A stretch of 64,000 nucleotides of DNA, from contig NZ_SLYP02000001.1 in NCBI RefSeq assembly GCF_004341505.2, positions 1,822,501-1,886,500 of the forward strand. The letters run 5' to 3'. Source of the DNA: Sphingomonas sp. JUb134. GTDB taxonomy: Bacteria > Pseudomonadota > Alphaproteobacteria > Sphingomonadales > Sphingomonadaceae. Both the position numbers and the translations under genes were made by a program. Below are positions 9,725 through 18,178 of the stretch, piece after piece; the stretch's first letter is position 1; every line of letters begins with the position of its first letter. The notes beneath the pieces were generated by a model. It searched no databases. It had not been told where the DNA came from and worked only from the letters and a program-made list of their open reading frames with translations.

Positions 9725-11359
9725 ATGACCGTGAACCGCCGCGAAACTTTCCTGTTGGCGCTCGCTTCGGCTGGCGCGACGCTGCCGGGCGGGGCTCTGG
9801 TGACGGCCAAGGCTGCGCCTTCCTCCACGCGCGCGCGCTGGGGGGGCACTGTCGAGGGGCAGCGCCGGGCCGATCTCGGCAATGGCACCTACCTCAATCC
9901 GGTGCTGGCCGGCGATCGGCCCGACCCGAACGTGCTGAAGGACGGGGACGACTATTATGCCGCCTTCTCGTCGTTCCTCTACTATCCGGGCGTGCCGATC
10001 TGGCATTCGCGCGACCTGGTGAACTGGACGCCGGTGACCGCCGCGCTGAACGCGCCGATCGGCAACGTCTGGGCGCTCGACATCGCGAAGCACGGCGGCC
10101 GCTACTTCATCTACATCCCCGTCTTGGACGACAACGACCCGGGCCGCGCCCTCAAGACCTATGTCATCCACGCACCCAGCATGAAGGGGCCTTGGAGCGA
10201 CCCGATCGACATGCGGATCGATGGCCTCATCGATCCGGGCCATGCGGTGGGTGAGGACGGCAAGCGCTACCTGTTCTTCAACGGCGGCAACCGGGTGCAG
10301 CTGAGCGACGATGGCCTCTCGGCGGTCGGCAAGGTCGAGCATGTGTACGGGGGCTGGCCGATCCCCGAGAACTGGATCATCGAAGGTTTTGCGCTCGAAG
10401 GGCCGAAGATCACGCGCAAGGACGGCTGGTTCTACATGTTCTCCGGCCAGGGCGGCACCGCCGGCCCGCCGACCAGCCACATGGTGGTGGTCGCCCGATC
10501 ACGTTCGATCGACGGCCCCTGGGAGAATTGCCCGCACAACCCGGTCGTGCGCACCGTCAGTCGCGAGGAGCCCTGGTGGTCGCGCGGCCATGCGACCGCG
10601 ATCGAGGGGCCGAACGGCAACTGGTGGCTGGTCTACCACGGCTATGAGAACGGCCTGCGCACGCTGGGCCGCCAGATGCTGCTGGAGCCGATCCAATGGA
10701 CCGCCGACGGCTGGCCGCGCGCCACGGGGGGCGACCTGTCGCGGCCGCTGCCCAAACCGGGCGGCGCGGGCGGCGCCCACGGACAGCCGCTGTCGGGCTT
10801 CGGCCCGGACGCGATCGGGAACAAGCTGACCTTCTGGGCACCGCGTCCGGGCTATCTCGATCGCGCGCGCATCGCCGGCGGCGCGCTGACGCTGACGGGG
10901 CAGGGGACCGGTCCGGCGGATGCCTCGCCACTGCTGTTCGTGGCCGGCGACCGCTCCTACGAGGTGCGAGTAGAGCTGGAGCTGGATGGCGCAACCCAGG
11001 CCGGCCTGATCCTGTTCTACAACGAGAAGCTGTTCTGCGGCCTCGGCGTCGGGCCGGAGAAGCTCCACGCCTATCGCATCGGCCAGGAGGAACGCTGGCC
11101 CGCCGGCGCGCCGATCGACACGCGCCGCCTGCACCTGCGGCTGGTGAACGACGAGAATGTCGTCACCTTCTACTACAGCCGCGACGGGAAGCGCTGGACC
11201 AAGGAGCGCTCGTTCGAAGTCGCCGGCTACAACCACAATGTCGCGGACGGCTTCCTCAGCTTGCGACCCGGCCTCTACGCGGCGGGCGAGGGCAAGGCGA
11301 GGTTCCGCAATCTGACCTATCGCGCGTTGCAGGGGGTAAGCGACAGCGTCCGTCCGTGA
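9725..11359 (+). CDS. GH43 family beta-xylosidase/arabinofuranosidase
   Basis: The 544-residue enzyme starts with a Tat-like signal (NRRETFLLALA). The five-bladed propeller signature is visible: YLNPVLAGDRPDPNV with general base Asp67, and the general acid Glu225 in ALEGPK. A C-terminal beta-sandwich (about residues 375-535) is of the kind that completes the active site in GH43 xylosidases. It would remove xylose or arabinose from short xylo-oligomers in the periplasm. It is the last gene of the receptor-halogenase-GH39 operon; which of the two sugars it prefers cannot be read from the sequence. Confidence 0.86.
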   Translation: MTVNRRETFLLALASAGATLPGGALVTAKAAPSSTRARWGGTVEGQRRADLGNGTYLNPVLAGDRPDPNVLKDGDDYYAAFSSFLYYPGVPIWHSRDLVNWTPVTAALNAPIGNVWALDIAKHGGRYFIYIPVLDDNDPGRALKTYVIHAPSMKGPWSDPIDMRIDGLIDPGHAVGEDGKRYLFFNGGNRVQLSDDGLSAVGKVEHVYGGWPIPENWIIEGFALEGPKITRKDGWFYMFSGQGGTAGPPTSHMVVVARSRSIDGPWENCPHNPVVRTVSREEPWWSRGHATAIEGPNGNWWLVYHGYENGLRTLGRQMLLEPIQWTADGWPRATGGDLSRPLPKPGGAGGAHGQPLSGFGPDAIGNKLTFWAPRPGYLDRARIAGGALTLTGQGTGPADASPLLFVAGDRSYEVRVELELDGATQAGLILFYNEKLFCGLGVGPEKLHAYRIGQEERWPAGAPIDTRRLHLRLVNDENVVTFYYSRDGKRWTKERSFEVAGYNHNVADGFLSLRPGLYAAGEGKARFRNLTYRALQGVSDSVRP

Positions 11360-11364
11360 TCCGG

Positions 11365-11394
11365 CGGCACCCCCTCGCTGGAGGCGGGGTGCCG
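11365..11394. terminator. hairpin between convergent operons
   Basis: CGGCACCCC (11365-11373) pairs with GGGGTGCCG (11386-11394). It sits in the 43-bp gap where the plus-strand GH43 operon meets the minus-strand esterase operon, so it probably terminates transcription from both sides. There is no T run on either strand. Confidence 0.6.
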
Positions 11395-11402
11395 ATGCCG
11401 CT

Positions 11403-12197
11403 TCAGCGCGGCGGACGTGCCAGTGCCTCGGCGATGGCCTTGCGTGCGACGGGGGCCATTCGCGCATAGCCGGCCGCGTTCGGATGCAGGCCGTCGCCGG
11501 TATAGGCCTCGGCCAGCATGCCGCGCGCGTCCGCCAGCGGTGCCGCATAGTCGGCAAAGGCGTAGCCCCGCGCCGCCGCCAGCGCGCGCAATCCGTCGTT
11601 GATCGCGCGCAGGGTCGCCGGCGGACGCTCCTTGGTCATGTACCCGCGATCCTTGCCATAGTCGTTCACCGGCAGCAGCGCCCCCAACACGACGCGGATG
11701 CCCCGCGCGTCGGCGATGTCGGCCATGGCGGTGATGTTCGCGAGGATCGTCTCGGGTGTCTCAATTTGCAGGAAGCCGGACACGTCGTTGGTGCCGCCCA
11801 GGATCACCACGGCAGCAGGGCGCAGCGCCACGACATCCTGTTCGAAGCGCACCAGCATCTGCGCCGTCACCTGCGCACCGATGCCGCGATTGACGTAGGG
11901 TTTGCTGGGAAAGGCCTTGGCAAGGTCCCAGCCATCGGTGATCGAATCGCCCAGGAAAACGACCCGCTGCTCGCCGCGCGCCGGCGGGGGCATTGCGGCG
12001 TTGGCCGGGGCGTAGAGATAGCGCTCGCCAAAGTCCTGCATCAGCGAAGGGACCAGCTTCTCGCGGAATGGCCCGCCCCATGGTCCCCAGTCGCGCGTCT
12101 CGGTGACGGTGCGGCGCTCGGGGCTGCTCTGATAATGCGGTTCGTCGGCGGCAACGAGCAGCACCGCGCCGGCAAGCAGCAGCGCGATCCGCTTCAT
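11403..12197 (-). CDS. SGNH/GDSL-family esterase, secreted
   Basis: The 264-residue hydrolase has a lipoprotein-free signal peptide (MKRIALLLAGAVLLVAA). Block I is VFLGDSITDG with the nucleophile serine, GGTNDVS is block III, and DGLHPNAAGY carries the Asp/His pair, so the catalytic set is complete. In this setting it most likely removes acetyl groups from xylan or xyloglucan fragments, but SGNH enzymes are broad and the substrate is inferred only from context. Its start overlaps the stop of the upstream hydrolase gene by four bases, forming a three-gene minus-strand unit with GH3. Confidence 0.82.
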   Translation of the reverse strand: MKRIALLLAGAVLLVAADEPHYQSSPERRTVTETRDWGPWGGPFREKLVPSLMQDFGERYLYAPANAAMPPPARGEQRVVFLGDSITDGWDLAKAFPSKPYVNRGIGAQVTAQMLVRFEQDVVALRPAAVVILGGTNDVSGFLQIETPETILANITAMADIADARGIRVVLGALLPVNDYGKDRGYMTKERPPATLRAINDGLRALAAARGYAFADYAAPLADARGMLAEAYTGDGLHPNAAGYARMAPVARKAIAEALARPPR

Positions 12198-13159
12198 GCC
12201 GGCAGCACGCCCAGTCGCCGGGCATAGGCGGCGAACAGGTCGGGCCAGGCGGCCGCCGGCACCGTCTTGGGAAGGCGAACGCCAAAGCCGTGGCCGCCCT
12301 TGTCGAAGCCGTGGAACTCGGTCTCGCGCTGCTGGTCGAGCATCGCCTGGTACAGAGCAATGCTGTTGGCGATCGGCACCAGCCCGTCGTCGCTGGCATG
12401 CGCCAGGAAGATCGGCGGCGTGGTGGCGGTGACGCGCGTCTCGACCGAGGCGGTCCGCCGCAGCGCTTCGTCCGCGTTCTGCCCGAGCAGCGAGTCCCGC
12501 GATCCGCCGTGGGTGAAGGGCGCCGAGAGGCTGACCACCGGATAGATCAGCCCGGCAAGGTCGGGCCGGGCCGACTGCTGGTCGGCAGCGTCGACCGGTG
12601 CATAAGTCCGCTCGTCGTGCCGCGTCGCTAGACTGCCGGCGAGATGCCCGCCGGCCGAGAAGCCGAGCGCCGCCACGCGCTTGGGATCGACTCCATAGGT
12701 CGCCGCACGCGCCCGGATCACGCGCATCGCCCGCTGCGCATCCTGCAAGGGCACCAGCGCGCGATCGGCCCAGCCTTCGCCCGGCAGGCGATAGCTCAGG
12801 ATGAAGCAGGTGACGCCGCGCGCGTTGAGCCAGCGCGCCTGTTCCTCACCCTCGTTGTCGATCGCGAGGAAGCCGTAGCCCCCGCCCGGCACCAGCAGCA
12901 CCGCCGTGCCGTTGGGCGAGGGCGCACGCCGCACCATCAGCGTTGCCCGGTCGATGCCGGTCAGCCAGCGATCGTTGAAGCCCGGGTCCTTGGACTGTTG
13001 CGCGACCTTGCCCACCGGCAGGCGGGCGGGGGTGCCCGGCGCCTTGCCGGGCCACAGCTGGATCGTCTCCCCCCAGGCGATCGGCGCGGCATGCGCCGTT
13101 GCGCCGACGAAGGGGAGGACGGCGGCCGCTGCGAGTACCTCGCGACGCGACGGCGTCAT
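12194..13159 (-). CDS. alpha/beta-hydrolase esterase, acetylxylan-esterase-like
   Basis: This is a 321-residue secreted esterase. The frame is open further upstream, but the ATG at 13159 overlaps the GH3 stop codon (ATGA) and gives a Tat signal at once (SRREVLAAAAVLPFVG), so that start is preferred. The nucleophile elbow is GFSAGGH, the oxyanion-region motif is VPGGGYGF, and the late HASDDGLVP holds the acid. It resembles the bacterial feruloyl/acetyl esterases found beside xylanolytic genes, which remove ester substituents so that glycosidases can reach the chain. Substrate specificity is inferred. Confidence 0.83.
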   Translation of the reverse strand: MTPSRREVLAAAAVLPFVGATAHAAPIAWGETIQLWPGKAPGTPARLPVGKVAQQSKDPGFNDRWLTGIDRATLMVRRAPSPNGTAVLLVPGGGYGFLAIDNEGEEQARWLNARGVTCFILSYRLPGEGWADRALVPLQDAQRAMRVIRARAATYGVDPKRVAALGFSAGGHLAGSLATRHDERTYAPVDAADQQSARPDLAGLIYPVVSLSAPFTHGGSRDSLLGQNADEALRRTASVETRVTATTPPIFLAHASDDGLVPIANSIALYQAMLDQQRETEFHGFDKGGHGFGVRLPKTVPAAAWPDLFAAYARRLGVLPA

Positions 13160-15573
13160 CACTTCGCCTCGCCGCCTGCGGGGCACACCGCGCCCGCAGG
13201 ATCGGTCGCGAGCCGGATGTCCGAAATTGCGACGGAGAAGGGCGCGGAGGCGTCGAGCGCGAACGGGGTCGAGACCTTGTCCACCGTCGCGCCGGCAGCG
13301 CGGAAGCACTTCAACGGTACACGCAGCACATGCCAGCCGGCGCTCCTGTCGAGCGTCGAAGCGATATCCACCCGGCCGCCGCCCAGCGCCAGCCCGATCG
13401 CACCGGTCGGCGCCTTGTCTAGGCGATAGGTGACCTGCAGGTTCAGGTCGCCGTTGGTTTCACGCGTGAGGGCGAGCTCCGGGCCGGAGATCTGCGCCGT
13501 CCCCTTGTTCTTCCAAGTCAGTTGCACCGCACCCTCCTGGGCGGTGGCGCTGTCGACCGCCGCTCGGCCGATCGCGGGATCGAGCGACAGCTGGAAGGGC
13601 GCCGGCACCCGGCCGCGCGCAAAGAACAGGCTGGTGTTGGCGAGGCTGGCGTCGATGCCGGCGACCTCGCTCAGCGCGGGCACCGTGCCCCCCTTGGCGT
13701 AGCTCAGGCCATAGCCGAACGGGAACAGCGGGTCGTAGCCGGGCGCGCCGCGGTTCAACACGAACTGCGCGGCCGTCTTGGGCCAGCTGAAGGCGAGCTT
13801 GCCGGTGAAGTCCTTCTTGCCGCCGACCAGCACGTCGGCGACGCCGGCGCCTTCCGATCCCGGGAACCAGGCGGCCACGAACGCATCCGACTGGTTGAGC
13901 TCCGGGTTCACCCACATCGGGCGGCCCGACAGGAACACCGACACCGTCGGCACGCCGGCGGCCTTCAGCTTCTTAAGCAGCGCCAGCGCCTGCTTGTCGC
14001 CCGCCTCGAACTCCAGCGAGCGAACGTCGCCGCGCATCTCGGCATAGGGCTGCTCGCCGAACACCACGATCGCGACATCGGGCTTGGTGGTGAAGCTGCC
14101 GTCCGCCGAAAGCGTCGCGGTGCCGCTGCCGGCCTTGGCCGCGGCTGCGATCCCGGCGTAGATCGAGGTTGCGCCGGGGAAGTCGGCGTTGGTGTTGCCG
14201 TCGCCCTGCCACGAGAGCGTCCAGCCGCCCGACTGGCGGCCGATGTCGTCTGCCGCTTCACCGGCGACGAGGATGTTGGCGCCCGCCTTCACCGGCAGCA
14301 CACCATTGTTCTTGAGCAGCACGAGGCTCTTCGCCACCGCCTCGCGCGCCACCGCGCGGTGCTCGGCCGATCCGATCACCTGCGGACGGCTTTCATAGGG
14401 GCGCGGCGCGTCGAACAGCCCCAGCTTCATCTTCACGCGCAGGATGCGACGCACCGCATCGTCGATGCGCGCCATCGGGATGGTCCCCGCCTTCGCCGCG
14501 GCGAGGGTGGTGGTGTAGAGGCCCTTCCAGCTGTCCGGCGCCATCGCCATGTCGAGGCCCGCGTTGAAGGTCGCGGGGCAGTTCTCGTTGGTGCAGCCCT
14601 GGATCTGGCCATGGCCGTTCCAGTCGCCGACGACGAACCCGTCGAAGCCCATGCGCCCCTTCAGCACGTCCGTCAGCAGCGACTTGTTGCCGTGCATCTT
14701 GGTGCCGTTCCAGCTCGAGAAGCTGGCCATCACCGTCATGGTGCCGGCGTTCACCGCCGCCGGATAGCCGGCATTGTGGGTCGCGATAAGGGTCGCCTCG
14801 TCGACCTGGGTGTCGCCCTGGTCGATGCCGTCCTTGGTGCCGCCGTCGCCCAGGAAGTGCTTCACGCTGGCCGAAACATGCCCCTTTTGAATGCCCCAGT
14901 TCGCGGGCTTGCCCTGCAGCCCCTCGACCATTGCGCCAGCATAGGAGGCGACGACTGCGGGATCTTCCGAATAGCCCTCATAGGCGCGGCCCCAGCGATC
15001 GTCCTGGGGCACCGCCAGCGTCGGGCCGAATGCCCAGTCGATGCCTGCTGCCGCCGTCTCGGCTGCGGTCGCTTCGCCGATGCGGCGGATCAGCGCCGGG
15101 TCCCGCATCGCGCCCAACGCGCTGTTGTGCGGAAAGATCGTCGCGCCGACCACGTTGTTGTTGCCGTGTACCGCATCGATGCCGAACATCAGCGGGATGG
15201 CGACGTGCCCTGGCCGCTGCTCCAGCGCGACCGCATTGAACGCACGCGACGTCGCGACCCAGGGGGCCGCGGGGGAGCGATCGGGAGCGCCAATCGGCGG
15301 CGAGCTGCCGCCCGCCAGGATCGAGCCGAGCGGATAGGTGCGCAGGTCCTCTGGCGTGATCGAGGCGGTGTCCGCCTGGATCATCTGACCGATCTTTTCT
15401 TCGAGGGAGAGCTTGGCGAGCAGTGCCGTGATCTTCGCCTCGGTCTTGGCGTCCACCAGCGCGGCCGGGCTCTTCGCCTCGGGCCAGCGTGCCGGATCGG
15501 CGACCTGTGCTGCCGTTCCGCTTGCCACCATCCCCATCAGGGCGGCGACCGCCCAATAGCCCACGCGACGCAT
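13159..15573 (-). CDS. GH3 beta-glucosidase/beta-xylosidase
   Basis: This is an 804-residue secreted family 3 enzyme with a signal peptide ending near SGTAAQ. The N-terminal TIM barrel carries the nucleophile Asp317 in VVGDWNGH. The C-terminal alpha/beta sandwich follows (around residues 410-620, with GEQPYAEMRGD). The extra beta-domain at the end (about 650-804) resembles the carbohydrate-binding tail of ExoP-type GH3 enzymes. It would hydrolyse the beta-1,4-linked backbone of oligosaccharides in the periplasm. It is first in the minus-strand unit with two esterases; an operator-like site lies 47 bp upstream of its start. Confidence 0.9.
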   Translation of the reverse strand: MRRVGYWAVAALMGMVASGTAAQVADPARWPEAKSPAALVDAKTEAKITALLAKLSLEEKIGQMIQADTASITPEDLRTYPLGSILAGGSSPPIGAPDRSPAAPWVATSRAFNAVALEQRPGHVAIPLMFGIDAVHGNNNVVGATIFPHNSALGAMRDPALIRRIGEATAAETAAAGIDWAFGPTLAVPQDDRWGRAYEGYSEDPAVVASYAGAMVEGLQGKPANWGIQKGHVSASVKHFLGDGGTKDGIDQGDTQVDEATLIATHNAGYPAAVNAGTMTVMASFSSWNGTKMHGNKSLLTDVLKGRMGFDGFVVGDWNGHGQIQGCTNENCPATFNAGLDMAMAPDSWKGLYTTTLAAAKAGTIPMARIDDAVRRILRVKMKLGLFDAPRPYESRPQVIGSAEHRAVAREAVAKSLVLLKNNGVLPVKAGANILVAGEAADDIGRQSGGWTLSWQGDGNTNADFPGATSIYAGIAAAAKAGSGTATLSADGSFTTKPDVAIVVFGEQPYAEMRGDVRSLEFEAGDKQALALLKKLKAAGVPTVSVFLSGRPMWVNPELNQSDAFVAAWFPGSEGAGVADVLVGGKKDFTGKLAFSWPKTAAQFVLNRGAPGYDPLFPFGYGLSYAKGGTVPALSEVAGIDASLANTSLFFARGRVPAPFQLSLDPAIGRAAVDSATAQEGAVQLTWKNKGTAQISGPELALTRETNGDLNLQVTYRLDKAPTGAIGLALGGGRVDIASTLDRSAGWHVLRVPLKCFRAAGATVDKVSTPFALDASAPFSVAISDIRLATDPAGAVCPAGGEAK

Positions 15574-15619
15574 TCCATTCCTCTCCGGCTTTGCCCGCTC
15601 TCAACAAGAGCACAGGTCT

Positions 15620-15631
15620 GATACCGCTATC
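15620..15631. promoter_or_regulatory. LacI/XylR-type operator upstream of GH3
   Basis: GATACCGCTATC is a 12-bp palindrome with one mismatched pair and differs by a single base from the perfect GATAGCGCTATC at 25227. It lies 47 bp upstream of the GH3 start, a sensible place for repression of the minus-strand operon. Confidence 0.5.
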
Positions 15632-15858
15632 TACACTTGCTGCTTTGCAGATGCATCAGATGCGCCCGCGCGTCTATGGCTGCCCGCTAGGAATGATCCC
15701 CGAAGCGAGGAGGGGAAGCCTGACGAAATCTGACGTTCCTAAGACGTCGGGCGCATTGCACATCGGACATGTCACCAACACCGCAGAAGACGGGCATGAG
15801 CGGTCCAAGTGTGACTCCCGTCGGTCGTTATCACTTTAATCAGACCGTTCATCGGTTG

Positions 15859-15872
15859 TGTTAGCGATATCC
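15859..15872. promoter_or_regulatory. degenerate LacI/XylR-type operator upstream of GH74
   Basis: TGTTAGCGATATCC keeps one clean half (TTAGCG) and a degenerate second half. It is close to the published style of Caulobacter xylose operators (TGGTTAGCGCTAACA-like, from memory). It lies 66 bp before the GH74 start. It is the weakest of the six sites. Confidence 0.35.
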
Positions 15873-15937
15873 GGCATGCCATAGACAGCAGCAAGGGCAG
15901 CAAGAGCCTAAGAACAACCAAGTGGGGAAGGCGGGGG

Positions 15938-18178
15938 ATGATGGCGCGTATGCACTTGATGCAAACAGCCATGGTCGCGCTCGCCCTGTGCGCTGGTGTC
16001 CACGTCAGCGCTCGACCCGCTGCTTCCCAGGCTTCTCCGTACGAGTGGCGCAACGTCACGGTCGGCGGCGGGGGCTTTGCGCCCGGGATCGTGTTCAGCA
16101 CCGTCGAGCGCAGGCTCGCTTACCTGCGCACGGACATGGGCGGCGCCTATCGCTGGGATGCGGCCAAGGCGCGCTGGCTGCCGCTGCAGGACGACGAAAG
16201 CGAGCCCAGCTACATGGGCATCGAGAGCATCGCCCCCGATCCGGTGGACCCGGACGTCGTCTACATGGCGGCAGGCATGAGCGCGCGGATGCCGGCGGCG
16301 ATCTTTCGCTCCGCCGATCGCGGCGTCAGCTGGCGCAAGACGGCGGTACCGTTCGCGATGGGCGGCAACGAGGACGGCCGCGGCATGGGCGAACGGCTCG
16401 CGATCGATCCGAACGCGCCCGCCACCCTGTTCTTCGGCTCGCGCCACGACGGCCTGTGGCGCAGCGACGATTCGGCAGCGACCTGGCAGAAGGTGGTGAG
16501 CTTCCCGCTCCCGGGCCTCGGCAAGCCTGCTCGCCCGCGCACGACCCACGGCGGACTTTCCTTCGTCCTGTTCGATCGCGCCAGGCGCGGCCGCATCTAT
16601 GTGGCGAGCGCAGACCCGGGCGCGCAGCACCTGTTCCGGTCGGACGACGGCGGCAACGACTGGCACGCTGTCGCGGGAGGGCCATCCCCCGATCTCCTGC
16701 CGGTCAAGGCGGCGGTTGGCCGCGATGGCGTCCTCACCATCACCTACTGTGACTATATCGGGCCCAATGGCATCAAGCGCGGCGAAGTCTGGCGGTACGA
16801 TCCGGCCAAGAAAGCCTGGCACGACGTGACGCCGGTTAAGGGGGCGGCGGCCGTGCCCGGCGGCTACATGGGCGTGGCGGTCGCGGCGAGCGATCCGAAC
16901 ATCATCGCGGTCGCCACGGTGAACCGCTATCAGGGTGGCGATACGGTTTGGCGCTCGGCGGATGCCGGGCGGACGTGGCAGGAACTCTCGGGCACCAGCA
17001 CGCGCGACGTGTCCGCCACGCCATTCCTCGACTTCGACAAGAAGGCCGACTTCGGTCACTGGATCGCCGGGCTTGCGATCGACCCGTTCGACGCGAACCA
17101 CGCGGCGTATGTCACCGGCGCGACGATGTACGCCACCAACGGCTTCAACCAAGCCGGCACCATGCGCTGGGCGCCATGGACCAAGGGAATCGAGCAGACT
17201 GCGGTGATCACCCTCCTCAGCCCCACGGGCGGCGCGCACCTCGTCTCCGGGTTCGGCGATCTCGGCGGTTTCCGCCACGACGACCTCACCGTCTCGCCGC
17301 CGCGGGTCCACCTCAATCCGTTTCTCACCAACACCAACTCGCTCGATTACGCCGGCAAGGCGCCGGCGGTGCTGGTGCGCAGCGGCAACACGCACAAGCC
17401 GGTGGTGCCGGACACCTCGCTTGCCTGGTCCGGCGATGGCGGGACGAACTGGCAGCCGCTGCGCGTTCCGCCAAGCGAATCCACCGACGGCGCGCCCCCA
17501 CCCGAACGCACCGGCAACGCCGCGATCACCGTCTCGGCTGACGGCGGCACCTTCGTGGTGGAGACTGCCCGACCCATCCTGACCCGCGACCGCGGCAAGA
17601 CCTGGCTGGCGGTCCAGGGCCTGCCCTCGCGCGTCCGCGTGACCGCGGACAAGGCCGATCCCCGCCGTTTCTATGCCCTCGATTTTGCCGCGAACCATCT
17701 GGTGCGCAGCGACGATGGCGGCGCCACCTTCAAGCCCGTCGCGAGCACCGGTCTTCCCGTCGATCTGTCCGGCGCCCGCGCGATTGGGCGTGAGGCGGCC
17801 AACCCGCTGGTCGCGACGCCAGGCCGGGCAGGGGCCTTGTGGCTGCTGGTTGGAAGCGACCTCTACCGCTCGACCGACTTCGGCGAGCGTTGGGAACGCG
17901 CCACCACCGGCATCGCCATTTCGCGCTACGGCCTCGGCAAGGGAGCGCCTGGCGCGAAATGGCCCGCGCTCTACGCCATCGGCCAGCTCGGGGCGACGAA
18001 GGGCGTGTTCCGCTCGCTCGATGGCGGGGCGGGGTGGCAACGTATCAACGACGATGCGCATCAATGGGGTCTGCGCCTGCGCATGGTGAGCGGCGACCCG
18101 CGGCAGTTCGGCCGGGTCTATGTGGCGACCGACGGACGCGGGATCCTGTACGGCGATCCGAAAGAGGGGGTGAAGTGA
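15938..18178 (+). CDS. GH74 endo-xyloglucanase
   Basis: The 746-residue secreted protein has repeated WD40-like/BNR blades with Asp-box-like turns (SDDGGNDW, SADAGRTW, SDDGGATF). Near the N-terminus it has the hallmark RTDMGGAYRWD of family 74 enzymes, whose aspartate acts in catalysis. GH74 proteins are two seven-bladed propellers that cut the xyloglucan backbone, and the length fits the two propellers without added binding modules. GGGGAAG sits about 8 nt before the ATG. It leads the xyloglucan operon: its stop overlaps the GTG start of the GH35 gene, and GH31 follows. It is probably exported to cut polymer outside the cell or in the periplasm. Confidence 0.88.
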   Translation: MMARMHLMQTAMVALALCAGVHVSARPAASQASPYEWRNVTVGGGGFAPGIVFSTVERRLAYLRTDMGGAYRWDAAKARWLPLQDDESEPSYMGIESIAPDPVDPDVVYMAAGMSARMPAAIFRSADRGVSWRKTAVPFAMGGNEDGRGMGERLAIDPNAPATLFFGSRHDGLWRSDDSAATWQKVVSFPLPGLGKPARPRTTHGGLSFVLFDRARRGRIYVASADPGAQHLFRSDDGGNDWHAVAGGPSPDLLPVKAAVGRDGVLTITYCDYIGPNGIKRGEVWRYDPAKKAWHDVTPVKGAAAVPGGYMGVAVAASDPNIIAVATVNRYQGGDTVWRSADAGRTWQELSGTSTRDVSATPFLDFDKKADFGHWIAGLAIDPFDANHAAYVTGATMYATNGFNQAGTMRWAPWTKGIEQTAVITLLSPTGGAHLVSGFGDLGGFRHDDLTVSPPRVHLNPFLTNTNSLDYAGKAPAVLVRSGNTHKPVVPDTSLAWSGDGGTNWQPLRVPPSESTDGAPPPERTGNAAITVSADGGTFVVETARPILTRDRGKTWLAVQGLPSRVRVTADKADPRRFYALDFAANHLVRSDDGGATFKPVASTGLPVDLSGARAIGREAANPLVATPGRAGALWLLVGSDLYRSTDFGERWERATTGIAISRYGLGKGAPGAKWPALYAIGQLGATKGVFRSLDGGAGWQRINDDAHQWGLRLRMVSGDPRQFGRVYVATDGRGILYGDPKEGVK

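Larger units (their letters stand above)
15574..15937. promoter_or_regulatory. divergent promoter region between GH3 and GH74 genes
   Basis: This 364-bp region separates the minus-strand GH3 operon from the plus-strand xyloglucan operon and must carry both promoters. It contains two operator-like sites (15620 and 15859), one near each start. No protein-coding frame within it is convincing. Confidence 0.6.
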